Below are positions 29,201-39,189 of a stretch of 64,000 bases of DNA, piece by piece. Source of the stretch: Haematococcus lacustris (Eukaryota > Chlorophyta > Chlorophyceae > Chlamydomonadales > Haematococcaceae); assembly GCA_030144725.1 (NCBI GenBank), contig JASKMD010000003.1, forward strand, positions 5,669,587 through 5,733,586, written 5' to 3'. The stretch's first letter is position 1, and each line of letters starts with the position of its first letter. Under the pieces are notes generated by a model. It ran no database searches and was not told the origin of the DNA. It worked only from the letters and a program-made list of their open reading frames with translations. The translations under genes and the position numbers were made by a program.

Positions 29201-30744
29201 GTTAGGGATGGGGTTAGGGATGGGTGTTAGGGATGGGGGTAGGGATGGGGGTTAGGGATGGGGGTAGGGATGGGTGTTAGGGATGGGGGTTAGGGATGGG
29301 GGTTAGGGATGGGGGTAGGGATGGGTGTTAGGGATGGGGGTAGGGATGGGTGTTAGGGATGGGGGTAGGGATGGGTGTAGGGATGGGGGGTAGGGATGGG
29401 GGTAGGGATGGGGGTTAGGGATGGGTGTTAGGGATGGGGGTAGGGATGGGTGTTAGGGATGGGGGCAGGGATGGGTGTAGGGATGGGGGGTAGGGATGGG
29501 GGTAGGGATGGGGGTTAGGGATGGGTGTTAGGGATGGGGGTAGGGATGGGTGTTAGGGATGGGTGTTAGAGATGGGTGTTAGGGATGGGGGTAGGGATGG
29601 GAGTTAGGGATGGGGGTTAGGGATGGGCCTGGGCCTGGGTGAGCGTAGGCTGCTGCACCCTGGGAGGGCTGCTGCACCCCAGGCCATGTCAGACACTTCA
29701 CACCCGGCACTCTAGCTAACCCCTGCAATCCTCCACACAGCTGTAGAGGGTGAAGCTGGAGGGGCACGCCAAAGCTGGGTGGAAGCTGGGGCAGGGCTGG
29801 GGCTGAGGCCATGCGTGTTGGTGGCTGGCCCCTGAGTGCAGAACTTCTTCTGGTGGAAACATGCAGCAAACTGCTGTAGGAGTGAGTACTGTAGCAGCAG
29901 TTGCAGCGGCAGCCATGGGGGGCAGCTGTGACGGTAACAGCAGCAGCAGCAGCAGCAGCAGCAGCCAAGGGGGGCAGCTGTGACGGGGCAGCTGTGACGG
30001 GGCAGCTGTGCCAGCAGCAGCCTGACTCACGGCGGCGGCCGGATGGTCCGTGACCATGGTGCGTGAGTCCACGGTCAGGAACTCTAGGTTACTCTCCTTC
30101 AGTGTTTTTAACACTTGCAGCAAGGGGGCGCATGATTTGACCTTCACCAGCACCTCGTTGCTGACCTGCAGGTGTGCCCGGCAGCCCCTGCTGAGCTGGA
30201 GGTAGGCTGCGACCATGTTGTGCACTTCACAGGGTTTGAGCACCGCACCACACACCTTGGATGAGAAGAATATGTGCACTGAGGGGTACATCTGGATGCC
30301 GGAGCTGAAGTCATCCACAATCTGGCACACGCTGGCCAGAGTGGGCTGGATAAAGTAGACGCCAACCAAAGGGGAGGGCTCCCGCTTCTTTTGCAAGTCT
30401 TCTACCATCGACACGTTGCAGTCCAAGATGTCAGACATCTTTAAGGTGCTGGACAAGACCCTGCGTATCCCATGCGGAGCGAGTGACTAAGCCTCTGGTC
30501 CATGTTTACGTAGTCTGCTTCAAGATATGATGACGCTGGCCCAACACGTACTTGGTCGTGAAGCTGTCCAGCACAAGCACTTTCCACCCGCCCCCGGTCG
30601 GGTCGCGCTCAATACTTCCCAGCATGTCCTGGAGCACTCGCTCCCGCACAGCTTTGCGGCATGACTCTGCAGCAAAGGCGAGGGTGCACACTTTGCCGCT
30701 TGATTAGTGCCCCAGGGAAGCTGCAATCCTAAGGACGTACCCAT
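17691..30744 (-). CDS. SEC1: Sec1/Munc18 (SM) family protein, KEULE-type
   Basis: SM proteins clasp syntaxin-type SNAREs and guide SNARE assembly in vesicle fusion at the plasma membrane or cell plate. Sixteen minus-strand exons, all phases consistent: 30744-30741, 30666-30552, 30460-30031, 29102-29034, 28747-28629, 26719-26555, 25980-25891, 25590-25421, 24659-24553, 24167-24050, 23532-23435, 23188-23104, 22529-22421, 19226-19149, 18545-18390, 17835-17691; 2058 nt, 685 aa, the family's usual length. Signature blocks in order are [163 protein letters not shown] and VLGSTSI. The first coding exon is only ATGG. Intron 10 appears to start with GC. Introns hold a hAT, SINE pieces and several minisatellites. 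Confidence 0.93.
20330..22170 (+). pseudogene. hAT transposase, core deleted and split by SINE
   Basis: Three parts survive. A zinc finger at about 20373-20447 ([20 protein letters not shown], then SAHK) matches the BED/C2H2-like finger at the N-terminus of hAT and ZMYM-type transposases. An acidic linker with Glu/Asp runs follows at 20500-20960. The C-terminal dimerisation domain at about 21890-22090 reads [18 protein letters not shown] and [10 protein letters not shown]. The DDE/RNase H core between finger and dimerisation domain is missing, and the SINE splits the rest at codon HA/KD. It is non-autonomous. Confidence 0.75.
20961..21586 (+). mobile_element. SINE-like retroposon, copy 2, with 13-bp TSD
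   Basis: A ~600-bp insert (20974-21573) between direct repeats CGGAGCATGCCAA (20961-20973 and 21574-21586; the last C of the TTTC tail is shared). It has TATATAAA at 21077-21084 and a (TTTC)4 tail. It is the same family as 1645-2266 in opposite orientation; copy 1 has an extra 11-bp duplication next to the TATA. It splits the hAT transposase frame. Confidence 0.8.
22775..22834 (-). mobile_element. tRNA-like sequence, possible SINE head
   Basis: Minus strand shows an A-box-like TAGCTCAAGT (22826-22817) and a perfect B-box GGTTCGAACC (22791-22782), spaced as in a tRNA gene. The acceptor and T stems do not pair well, so this is more likely a tRNA-derived SINE head or a tRNA pseudogene than a working tRNA. 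It is in Sec1 intron 12. Confidence 0.4.
22868..22928. repeat. Short telomere-like CCCTAA / CCCTACTACTA repeat
   Basis: Four CCCTAA-type units followed by three CCCTACTACTA units in Sec1 intron 12. Confidence 0.7.
24836..24905 (-). mobile_element. SINE-like retroposon, 5'-truncated copy 3
   Basis: GAAA-type tail followed by GGCGTGCATTAAGGGAGGA matches the tail-proximal ~45 bp of copies 1 and 2. Only that end survives, which is what 5' truncation during retroposition gives and which fixes the tail as the 3' end. It lies in Sec1 intron 8. Confidence 0.6.
26301..26505. repeat. 27-bp minisatellite, about 7 copies
   Basis: Unit contains CCCCATTGCCGCCCCGCTG and CCTTCCCA. It lies in Sec1 intron 6. 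Reading frames through it on both strands are repeat artefacts. Confidence 0.9.
28330..28605. repeat. (CCTG)n-type imperfect microsatellite
   Basis: CCTG with CTGG and CTACTTG interruptions, about 275 bp, ending 24 bp before Sec1 exon 5 (28629-28747). Confidence 0.9.
29140..29630. repeat. Telomere-like minisatellite (TTAGGGATGGGGG)
   Basis: Nearly 500 bp of alternating TTAGGGATGG, GTAGGGATGG and GTGTTAGGGATGG units with the G-rich strand on plus. It fills most of Sec1 intron 3. It is not the TTTTAGGG telomere repeat of Chlamydomonas relatives, so an internal minisatellite is likelier than a healed telomere. Confidence 0.85.
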
Positions 30745-31246
30745 AGTGGCAAGCTTCAGGTTAGGGTTCTATCACAAAGTCTGTAAGCAGTTCCGTGCTG
30801 CACCCAGCGCACTTCATCATTGACTTCGCATTAGGTATTGCTAAGAGTGCTCGGTGAGTGCCTGGTGCTTCGCGGTGACGCGCGCGGTACTTGCCGAGCA
30901 ATCGCTTGCACACCAGGTCGGAGGGTGATCATGCATGTATAGCATTGTTATTTAATTACTTTGCTGACTGCTGGTCACCCCTCCCATTGAACCACCACGT
31001 AAGGGACATTTGACTTTGCGGCATGCCTGGTGAGAGTTGAATTGTCATTTTAACGCGAAATGCCTTATCTCTGCGCCGCGCTTGCGCCTGCGCGCCCGAG
31101 CTGCTGGCACCCACGGTGACCGGCAGTCTGCCTGGCACGCGAACGGTTCCGCTGTGCGCGATGGGCCTTTCAAGTGCTGCCTAACAACACCCACAACGCG
31201 GGATGCAGAGTTCTCCGCTGCGGTACACTGCGGTACACTTTACGCA
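30745..31246. other. Promoter-side region between Sec1 (-) and KDZ element (+)
   Basis: No ORF with family resemblance. It should carry the Sec1 5' UTR and promoter. No TATA or known operator stands out. A direct TGCGGTACACTGCGGTACAC repeat occurs at about 31218-31237. Confidence 0.4.
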
Positions 31247-32055
31247 TGGCAATCAAGTCTCCCGGTAAAAGTTCCCCCTGTACGGGGGAAGTTTGTTGGC
31301 TGTAGATGGGGGAAGTTTTAAATTGCCCATCCGCGCTACTCGACAAGCACGAGCGACTAGCCACCCACACAACGGCTTGCTGGGCTCCTCCGCATGCTTT
31401 GACTCGCAACCTTGACTGCCCAGAGGTGGTTAGCGGTGGGCGGTTACTGCCCAGCAAACGCAGCCCGCCTGGACCGTTCTTATTTCGATAAGCTCAAGCG
31501 CGCAGCCCATAAGGGACTTGCCAGGGGAGCGTTTACAGGGGATGTAGCCGCATTAGCGAGCCGCAGCTTAAGCGACGAGCTAACAGGACAGGCCAAACCC
31601 CCCCACAACACCCAAAACTAGCGACGGACACAATGCAGTGCCAGACGAGCTACAGGAGGAACCGCAGCTGGAGCAGCACCTGCGTTCTGCAGCTTTTCTG
31701 CCTTGGCAGGAGCGCAGGGAGCGATCAGATGCCGCTGCCCGTTCCAAATCGGAGCAGCGCAAGCGGGAATATGTGGAGCTCCAATGACAGCCCTGCAGTC
31801 AGGTATTCAAACAGCTATCAGAGAGGATTGGCTGCACCATGCTTGTGCCTCTGGGGCAACTAGACTAGAAGATTCCCCCTTGAAGCCACTTCAGGTGATG
31901 CAGGTGGAGTACATCAGCATGCAGGACCGCTTTAAGCTGATGCTCCCTTGCGCTTCACGCAATCAGTCGATCAGTCCCAACCCTCTCTCATTCTTCTGCT
32001 GGCCTAGTAGCCAGACCCACGCTAAAACGTGCTATGATGTGATAGTTTTGCGCTC
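31247..32055 (+). repeat. Left arm of inverted duplication (KDZ 5' part)
   Basis: About 760-800 bp that recur, reverse-complemented and almost without change, at 36060-36872. Within a 69-codon stretch only one residue differs (GAFTG versus GAVTG). Confidence 0.9.
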
Positions 32056-32454
32056 CTATGCCCAGATGCAAGGGTGTGGTGTCTCCATGGGAGGTCAGCC
32101 ATCGCTAGTCACCGGCGCTGTAGACTGCGCCATGCACCACCCATGCGTATCATCAAGTGTGTTTGTGTGTGCTGTCATGTAGCCTTCCTGGAGGCCCTCA
32201 ACGCCGCTCACCATCCTTTGGCCTTGTACCCACCTCAGCAGATCAGAACAGACAGCTTCAGCCAGGCATTCTTTGACTACCTGCGGGCCATTGACCGGCT
32301 CCTCTCCATGCCCAGCTTGTTGCAACAGCGCTCAGACCTACAGGCCCAACTCCCCAGAGGAGCATTCAGTGACTGTCCCATCCGGCGCTCGTCCCAGGTA
32401 ATTGGTCGCATGCATCTGCTGCCATGCAGGAAAGCTGTGTGTGTCATCCTTATT

Positions 32455-32495
<41 letters not shown>

Positions 32496-33690
32496 ACGAC
32501 AATGGGTGTGTATGTGTGTGCGTGTGTGTGTGTGCATGCTGCAGGTGTGCCACAAGATGGCTACGAGCATTGTGTTGCTGGCGATGCTTGCAACAAGCCC
32601 AGCAGATATGCCGGTGTGGCCAAGGCCACCCGTGACCTAGAGCAGCACACAGATACATACCTGGATCGTACAAGGTTGGAGGGCGCAGTGCAATAGCTGC
32701 ATGACAGTGGGCAACTCAGTCTGTCTGGAGCATTTGCAGCGGCCAGAGCTACAACAGAGGCAACAGGAGCTGGAGCAGACGCAGCGGTAGTATCAGCAAG
32801 ATTGGCAGGCGTGGACAGTGAGGCACATGACTGCTCAACCTTGCTGCCCTATTTTAGGCTTGAGACCAGCAACATAACAGCCAGCCAGCCCTGTGCAGTG
32901 CGTGGTGTGGTTGGCTTTGTGTGCTGCCATGACGTGCCGCTACTAGCGCTGTACTGCAACATGCGCACAGCGGAGCAGTTTGTGTACTACCTCCTGGCAT
33001 GGCATGCTGCATGCGACATGTTGCATCTCTACATTGACTTAGCCTGCCATGCCAGGTTGGTTGTTCGCCATGGAGAAGCACCATGGCAGTGCTGAGGGTG
33101 AGAGCCCTCTCTTGCACGAGGCCTGGTGCTCCTGGTCGAAGGTCAAGTCTCAAGGTGTGTGTGGCATGGCAAGGGTGCAGAGTGTTCAGGGTGAGGTGTG
33201 GCACAGTTGGTTGAGCGCGGTGTGTTGTAGGTACCGTACCCAGGTGGAGCAGCTCACCACAGTGTGCATGAGCTGGGGTTGCAACGCGACCGTATGGGCC
33301 AGAGCGACAAGGACACGCGCGCAGCAAGCAACGCCATCAAGGCAAAGCTTAGGACAGCTCGTCAGCTTCTCAAAGAGGCAGCACTCTACCAAGCGCTAGG
33401 GAGTGGTGATGCAGCAGCTGTCAGCATGGTGAGGGGTGAGCCAGCTCCATGGGCTGAGGCCTCCACAGCAACCCCCTACGGCAAGCTGCTGCACTATGAG
33501 CGGCAGCTGCACCATTTGCAAAGCGATAGGGATAGATGCGTTGAGCAGCAAGCTATGCTGCGTATCGAGCATAGCCGGCTGCTGGTCTGGTTGCAGCACA
33601 TGATTGTTGTGTGCAAGGGGGCATGCAGTGAGCCTGAGGCGCATGGCGAGGCTGAGTACCTTGTACCACTTGTAACACCCTTGTAATCCC
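31390..33690 (+). pseudogene. KDZ (Kyakuja-Dileera-Zisupton) transposase
   Basis: DNA-transposon transposase of the KDZ superfamily, common in green algae. Recognisable parts in order: a basic N-terminal piece (about 31420-31620), EQRKREYVELQ, HHACASGATRLED, VEYISMQDRFKLMLP (about 31906-31950), FCWPSSQTHAKTCYDVIVL (about 31995-32050), FFDYLRAIDRLLSMPSLLQQ (about 32268), DGYEHCVAGDACNKPSRYAG (about 32560), LETSNITASQPCAVRGVVGF (about 32860), LHLYIDLACHARL (about 33024-33060; the D-x-A-C block) and a coiled-coil-like C-terminus (about 33270-33640). Frames shift at about 31788 and between exons; several junctions look like introns. The CPxC cysteine block is changed to CPIR. I read it as an old or decaying copy, though some shifts may be spliced out. 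Confidence 0.65.
32454..32494. repeat. (ATC)n microsatellite
   Basis: About 14 ATC units followed by (TG)n at 32511-32534, inside what looks like a KDZ intron. Confidence 0.9.
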
Positions 33691-33989
33691 TTGTAACATG
33701 GCGGTCATGTAATGCTATCCAACCAACCGCTTATGTGATCCCTAACCGTTGAGAGCTGACCTAACTAGACTTCATTCCAGAGTCACCCGGTCCCAACCTC
33801 TACATACCATGCATGTAACCAACCGCATCTCTAGGTGCCTAGCTCCGAATTGCACTAGAAGCTCTTTTTAATTACAATAGACAAGGCTAGACAAGGCTAT
33901 CCCAGCCAAATGAGAATGGCCGCGCTCAAGTTTTAAACCTGTACCTAAACACTGTTAGCACCGCCTTGCCTCCTAGGCTGGATCCCTAG

Positions 33990-34145
33990 CTAGCCCAGCC
34001 CAGCCCATCCTAACCTATCACTGCCAGGCTAGCCCATCCCTAGCCAGCCAGCCAGCCCATCCCATCCCTAGCCAGCCTATCCCAGCCCAGCCCATCCCAA
34101 CCCAGCCTATCCCTAGCTAGCCCATCCCATCCCATCCTAACCTAT
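33990..34145. repeat. Degenerate AGCCCAGCCCATCC repeat
   Basis: Short C-rich units with CCTATC, CCATCC and TAGCC variants. Confidence 0.7.
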
Positions 34146-34500
34146 CACTGCCAGGCCTGCACTTGCTAAGCATGACCGTGATGCATACATGCATAGGGGG
34201 TATGTAGCAGGTGGCTATCACGTTTGCAGCATTAGCGCAGCACCGCGTGGTGTGTTGTCCATACAAGGGGCATGTGGCGCACCATACCCTAGCATGTGGC
34301 TGGATGTGATGAGCCTCCACTTTAGGTACCATCCGTAGTCAGACTAGCTGTGACACATTGGGTGTGGATCACTGCCAGGCCTGCACTTGCTAAGCATGAC
34401 CGCGATGCATACATGCAAGGGGGGTATGTAGCAGGTGGCTACCACGTTTGCGGCCTTAGCGCATCACCGCGTGGTGGTGTTGTCCATACAAGGGGCGTAG
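34146..34500. repeat. Direct duplication of a ~130-bp segment
   Basis: 34146-34276 and 34370-34500 share a segment that begins CACTGCCAGGCCTGCACTTG and ends near CATACAAGGGG; the spacing is 224 bp and divergence is a few percent. Confidence 0.8.
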
Positions 34501-34689
34501 GTATCATTTGAGAAGAGGATACACGGCTAATGACCTCCACCGTTTTCTTCATTACATCTTGACCATTCACAGCTTACAAATCAAGTTGTGTGGCATGGAA
34601 CTGAACGGAAGCTCTTTGAAAGCTTTTGTACCATGCAACATTCTCCTCAGATGGGTTCAAAGTTGTTGCTGATTGCTAATACAAGACTG

Positions 34690-34965
34690 CACTGCCACAC
34701 ACCTACAGCTTGCTGCTGCTGCTGCTGCTCATGCTCTGCAGTACATGCACTGCAACCTGCTGCTGCTGCTCATGCACTGAAGCACACCCGCAGCCTGCTG
34801 CTACCTGCACTGCCACACACCTAAAGCTTGCTGCTGCTGCTGCCCATGCACTGCTGCTCATGCACTAAAACACATGCACTGCAGCCTGCTGTTGCTGCTC
34901 ATGCACTGCAGCACACCTGCAGCCTGCTGCTACCTGCAGCATGCACTGCCACACACCTACAGGCA
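34690..34965. repeat. CTG-rich tandem repeat
   Basis: Units of CTGCTGCTGCTCATGCACTG with CACACCTACAGC segments, about 5 diverged copies. Confidence 0.75.
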
Positions 34966-35365
34966 GGGCAGGTCAGGTCAGGGCAAGGCAAGTCAGGTCA
35001 GGTCAGGGGCAACGCAAGGCTGGGAGGGGGTGGGGCAGGGCTGGGAGGTGGTGGGGCAGGGTTGGGCAGGGAGGGGAGGGGCAATGCAAGGCAGGGATGG
35101 GGTGGGGCGGGGCTGGGAGGTGGTGGGGCAGGGATGGGCAGGGAGGGGAGGGGCAACGCAAGGCAAGAAGGGGGTTGGGCAGGGTTGGGCAGGGAGGGGA
35201 GGGGCAATGCAAGGCAGGGATGGCGTGGGGCAGGGCTGGAAGGGGGTGGGGCAGGGCTGGGAGGGGGTGGGGCAGGGCTGGGAGGGGGGTGGGTGGGTAG
35301 GGCTGGGAGGGGGTGGGGTGGGGCTGGGAGGGGTTGGGGCAGGGCTGGGCTGCGGCGGCGAGGGG
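34966..35365. repeat. G-rich minisatellite
   Basis: Units combine GGGGTGGGGCAGGGCTGGGA with GGGGAGGGGCAAYGCAAGGC, giving long frames on both strands that have no family resemblance. Confidence 0.85.
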
Positions 35366-36059
35366 TGGGGTGGCATGACAACAACACCATGATGCAAATG
35401 GGTGGGTGGGCGGGTGACTGGGTGCACCTTGCTGTGTAGCGGCACTACGGCTGCCTCCCCAGCCAGCGGCAAGCCTGTGGCTGCCCTCCCCACCAGCTGC
35501 GACACAGAGGTTAAATCCGTGTCCAGCAGTTACATTGGGGTGGGCCCCCCGTTAGCGGTTGGTCTGTAGCTGCCTCCCCCACCACCTGCAGCACAGGGGT
35601 CGCCAGCAAAAGCGAGATTGGATTCCACGCCAGCAGCGTGTGTGCGACTGTCCTCAGCGCCAAGAGCTGCAGCAACGGTAGCAAAACCATTGCTACATTA
35701 CTGCCTGCTTGCTTGCATGCTACTCTGGCTAGGCCTGAGCGGACTTCCAAGCTGCACACTGACTTGCTCTAGCATCTGAGATACCTCACCAATCCTTTTG
35801 GCAGATGGTTGCTGAGCTGGGCTGGGGCGTGGGCTGCGCAGAGAGGTGCACAGGGGGGAGGTATCTGTATGCACACAAGCATCAAATCACATCACAAATC
35901 AGATTCAAGATCATGCAATTCAGCAGTCATGCAAGCCAAGAATTAGACACAGCGGTTGCGACAAGTAATCATGTATCATCAACGGCAACAACATTAGCGC
36001 AAAAACACTAGCACTATTGCATAGCATACCTTGGCAAGGGGATGGGATGCCCCCCAGCT

Positions 36060-36872
36060 CCACTCCCTTCAAACTATCACGTCAAACCATGTTTGAGCGT
36101 GGGTCTGGCTGCTAGGTGTCAGCAGAAGAATGAGAGGGGGTTGGGACTGATCGACTGATTGCGTGAAGCGCAAGGGAGCATCAGCTTAAAGCGGTCCTGC
36201 ATGCTGATGTACTCCACCTGCATCACCTGAAGTGGCTTCAAGGGGGAATCTTCTAGTCTAGTTGCCCCAGAGGCACAAGCATGGTGCAGCCAATCCTCTC
36301 TGATAGCTGTTTGAATACCTGACTGCAGGGCTGTCATTGGAGCTCCACATATTCCCGCTTGCGCTGCTCCGATTTGGAACGGGCAGCGGCATCTGATCGC
36401 TCCCTGCGCTCCTGCCAAGGCAGAAAAGCTGCAGAACGCAGGTGCTGCTCCAGCTGCGGTTCCTCCTGTAGCTCGTCTGGCACTGCATTGTGTCCGTCGC
36501 TAGTTTTGGGTGTTGTGGGGGGGTTTGGCCTGTCCTGTTAGCTCGTCGCTTAAGCTGCGGCTCGCTAATGCGGCTACATCCCCTGTAACCGCTCCCCTGG
36601 CAAGTCCCTTATGGGCTGCGCGCTTGAGCTTATCGAAATAAGAACGGTCCAGGCGGGCTGCGTTTGCTGGGCAGTAACCGCCCACCGCTAACCACCTCTG
36701 GGCAGTCAAGGTTGCGAGTCAAAGCATGCGGAGGAGCCCAGCAAGCCGTTGTGTGGGTGGCTAGTCGCTCGTGCTTGTCGAGTAGCGCGGATGGGCAATT
36801 TAAAACTTCCCCCATCTACAGCCAACAAACTTCCCCCGTACAGGGGGAACTTTTACCGGGAGACTTGATTGC
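36060..36872 (-). repeat. Right arm of inverted duplication (KDZ 5' part)
   Basis: Reverse complement of 31247-32055. It ends 43 bp past the stop codon of the transposase-like gene at 36915. Homology with the left arm fades at the 32055 side within the GTGATAGTTT motif. Confidence 0.9.
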
Positions 36873-36914
36873 GCATGGAGCCCAGTTTTCTCAACGTCAT
36901 CTTACACGGCCAGC

Positions 36915-39188
36915 TCAATCCCACTCTGCCTGCTCATTCAGATGCTCCAGTACGATGTACCGTAGGTCAGCACGCAAGGTGTTGGCTGGCACATACAAAC
37001 CCACTGCCTTGCAATACTCGTTTAACATTTTCACGCTCAGCTTCTTGCCCAAGGTGCACAGCTGCTTCACGCTGTCTGGTGCAAATGAGCACAGAAGGGT
37101 GAGGCACTCGTCGTCCCAGTGCTTGTCATCCCTCTTCTGATCGAACATGGGCATGGCCACATAGGGCTTTGTGATGGTGGGCCTCATGCACACATCCCTT
37201 GGTGCGGGGGTCATGCATTGGGCACATGCACATGCAGTCTCTGACCACTCAACATGGATCCCTGCAGCAGGGAAGAAGCAGCTATGCATGCTCATAGAGC
37301 CGGGGATGGATGATGCAAAGGTGTGCATCCCGCTGTGGAGCACTGCAAAGCTCTACCTCCCGTGTGCTCAGCTCCAAGCACCACCGATGACCCACACTTG
37401 CTCGTGCACGGTGAGCATTGCTGGGGTCAGCAACAGCAGCTGGCTTGTGATATGCGTTGCAATGTTGCACAAACCCCAATGCATTGCACTTCCCAACACG
37501 ATCAGCCAGGATCTCACCCCTCAGCCACTGCTTCACCACCCCTCCCTCTAAATCATGCCTGCCCTTGAAGTGAGCTGTAGCCCCATAGCTCCACCACACC
37601 GGCATGCTGAACCTCTGTGCCATGCCCCAATGCTGTCGCATGGCTGGGGCGCCCTTGAACTGCCCTGCACACCCATCAGACCACATGTACAACTGCCGCA
37701 TGTCCATGTCATGCTCAGCCAGCAAGTAACACACCACCTGGTTTACTGCTGCTTGGGTAATGGCTGCCGACTGCTCCTTCCCATCTGTCATCACATACAC
37801 GGTGTGCTCCTTGTAGGCCCCCTCTTTGTTCTTGAAGTATGCACACGCAACGAGAATGCCTATCTGCTGCGCATGCCAATGCTCGGACATGATCTCAACG
37901 CTGCGCTCAACAGTCAGCTTCTCTGACCAATCACATGAAATCACAACCTTTCCCTCCTGTCCTGCCTTGACGGCCTCACGGTGCTCACGGAAAACCTGCA
38001 GCTGATGATGTGCCAACCGGTGGTGCCTGATGTACTCTGGCATCTGCTTGTTCAGCATGCCAACAACATCACTCAAGCTCACCCTCATGCATAGCAGCTC
38101 AACTTTAGCCTTGCCTGCTGCTAGTGCCGGCCGGCTGCCTACAGCTGATGATGGCTTTCCATATTGGCGCACAACTGTAGCGTCACCTTGCTATCAGGCT
38201 GTGACCGCACAAGGCGCAACAGTGCGGGTACTTGCTGTATCTGCTGGAGAACTGCAGCAGCAATTGACCTGCAGCCAAAGGACCAAAGGAACAAAGAAGG
38301 GCAAGGCAGTTCAGCGAAGGTCAGGGTAGGGCCATAGCCAGGGCAAGGCTGGTGCAAGGCCGGGCTGGTGCAGGTCAGGGCTGAGGAGTGAAAGGCGCAC
38401 CTTGCGGTGGCCCAGTCCTGCTGTTGCTTGGGCATGCTTGGGGGCATGGTCTGCTCGTCCTGCTCCTCAGTGGTGTGTCTGCATGACACCACACACGGGA
38501 GTGTGATGAGTGGTGCTGCCACCAGGGTGCTAGGTGGAATGGGCTCAAACCGGCTGCAACCTGAGTGTGCAACTGATGTTGTGCAGCTGGCTTGCCATGT
38601 CAGCCCATCATCCAGCAGGGGCACTCACATGATGGGCTGCTGCTCCTCGGCAGGTGAGGTCACAGGGTTGGTGGCAGGCCTGGTGAGGATGGAGAGCCCC
38701 GGTAGGTGCAGCAGTGCTGGCAGGGCTGGGTTGTGCTGGCTGGACCCCTGCAGCTGGGACTGTGATGGGTGCGAGGGTGGTTGGTCTGGTAGATGGTGGG
38801 GGCAGGGCACATGGGCTTGCGTGGGTGTGGAGCTGAGACGGGGCATGGGCTGGAGCTGGCTGGCTGGCTCCTGCCCCCGCAGCCGCTGGCACACAGCATG
38901 CGCAGCTGCAGCAGCCTCAGCGCAAGTTCAATGGGCCAACGGAACCCGTGACGGCTTCAGGTTTTTCTGGGCTGTGACCTGGCCGATGGCTGTGTGACTG
39001 CATCCGGATCTGTAGAAAGCTGCCTCCCCCTCCACATGGATCTCCACCCAGCCAGCTTGGCCAGTTGGTGTACACGTCACACACACAGCACAGCGGGCAG
39101 CATGCCCTCCCTTCCCCTTGTAGGGGTGATACTTGGATGCAGGCATCCTGCTAGCACGTACACACGTAGGTAAAAACACTATTTGCAA
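36915..39188 (-). CDS. Transposase-like (DDE-type) protein with SAP-like C-terminus
   Basis: The main exon, about 38172-37410, encodes a fold seen in a widespread group of uncharacterised transposase-derived proteins: VVISCDWSEKL, an HTVYVMTDGKEQSAAITQAA segment, MWSDGCAGQFKGAP and YGATAHFKGRHDLEGGVVK. The D, D and H/K-G-D-G-G blocks fit an RNase H-like DDE core. A probable intron (about 37409-37340; GTGCAC...TTTGCAG) joins NAH to the next exon, which ends at a stop at 36915 after a SAP/HeH-like helix-turn (KLSVKMLNEYCKAVGLYVPA). Upstream exons are less clear: about 38270-38190 (AVLQQIQQVPALLRLVRSQP) and 38928-39188 (Cys-rich CAVCVTCTP). The core frame is intact over nearly 300 codons. It may be a live transposon, a recent immobile copy or a host-adopted gene. 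Confidence 0.55.
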
Positions 39189-39189
39189 T

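Larger units (their letters stand above)
33691..36059. other. Gene-free repeat-rich spacer
   Basis: No gene recognised between the KDZ C-terminus and the inverted arm. Three TGTAA motifs at 33671-33700 may be the KDZ poly(A) region. The rest is made of the minisatellites listed separately and unique AT-richer sequence (33700-33950, 34500-34690, 35500-36050). Confidence 0.5.

Noticed and set aside
32338..32696. Poly-Asp, poly-His, poly-Ser or poly-Ile proteins
   Set aside because: All frames of one (ATC)n microsatellite in a probable intron.
34966..35365. Pro/Ala/Cys-rich and Gly-rich frames on both strands
   Set aside because: They follow a G-rich minisatellite; no motif and no splice-linked neighbour.
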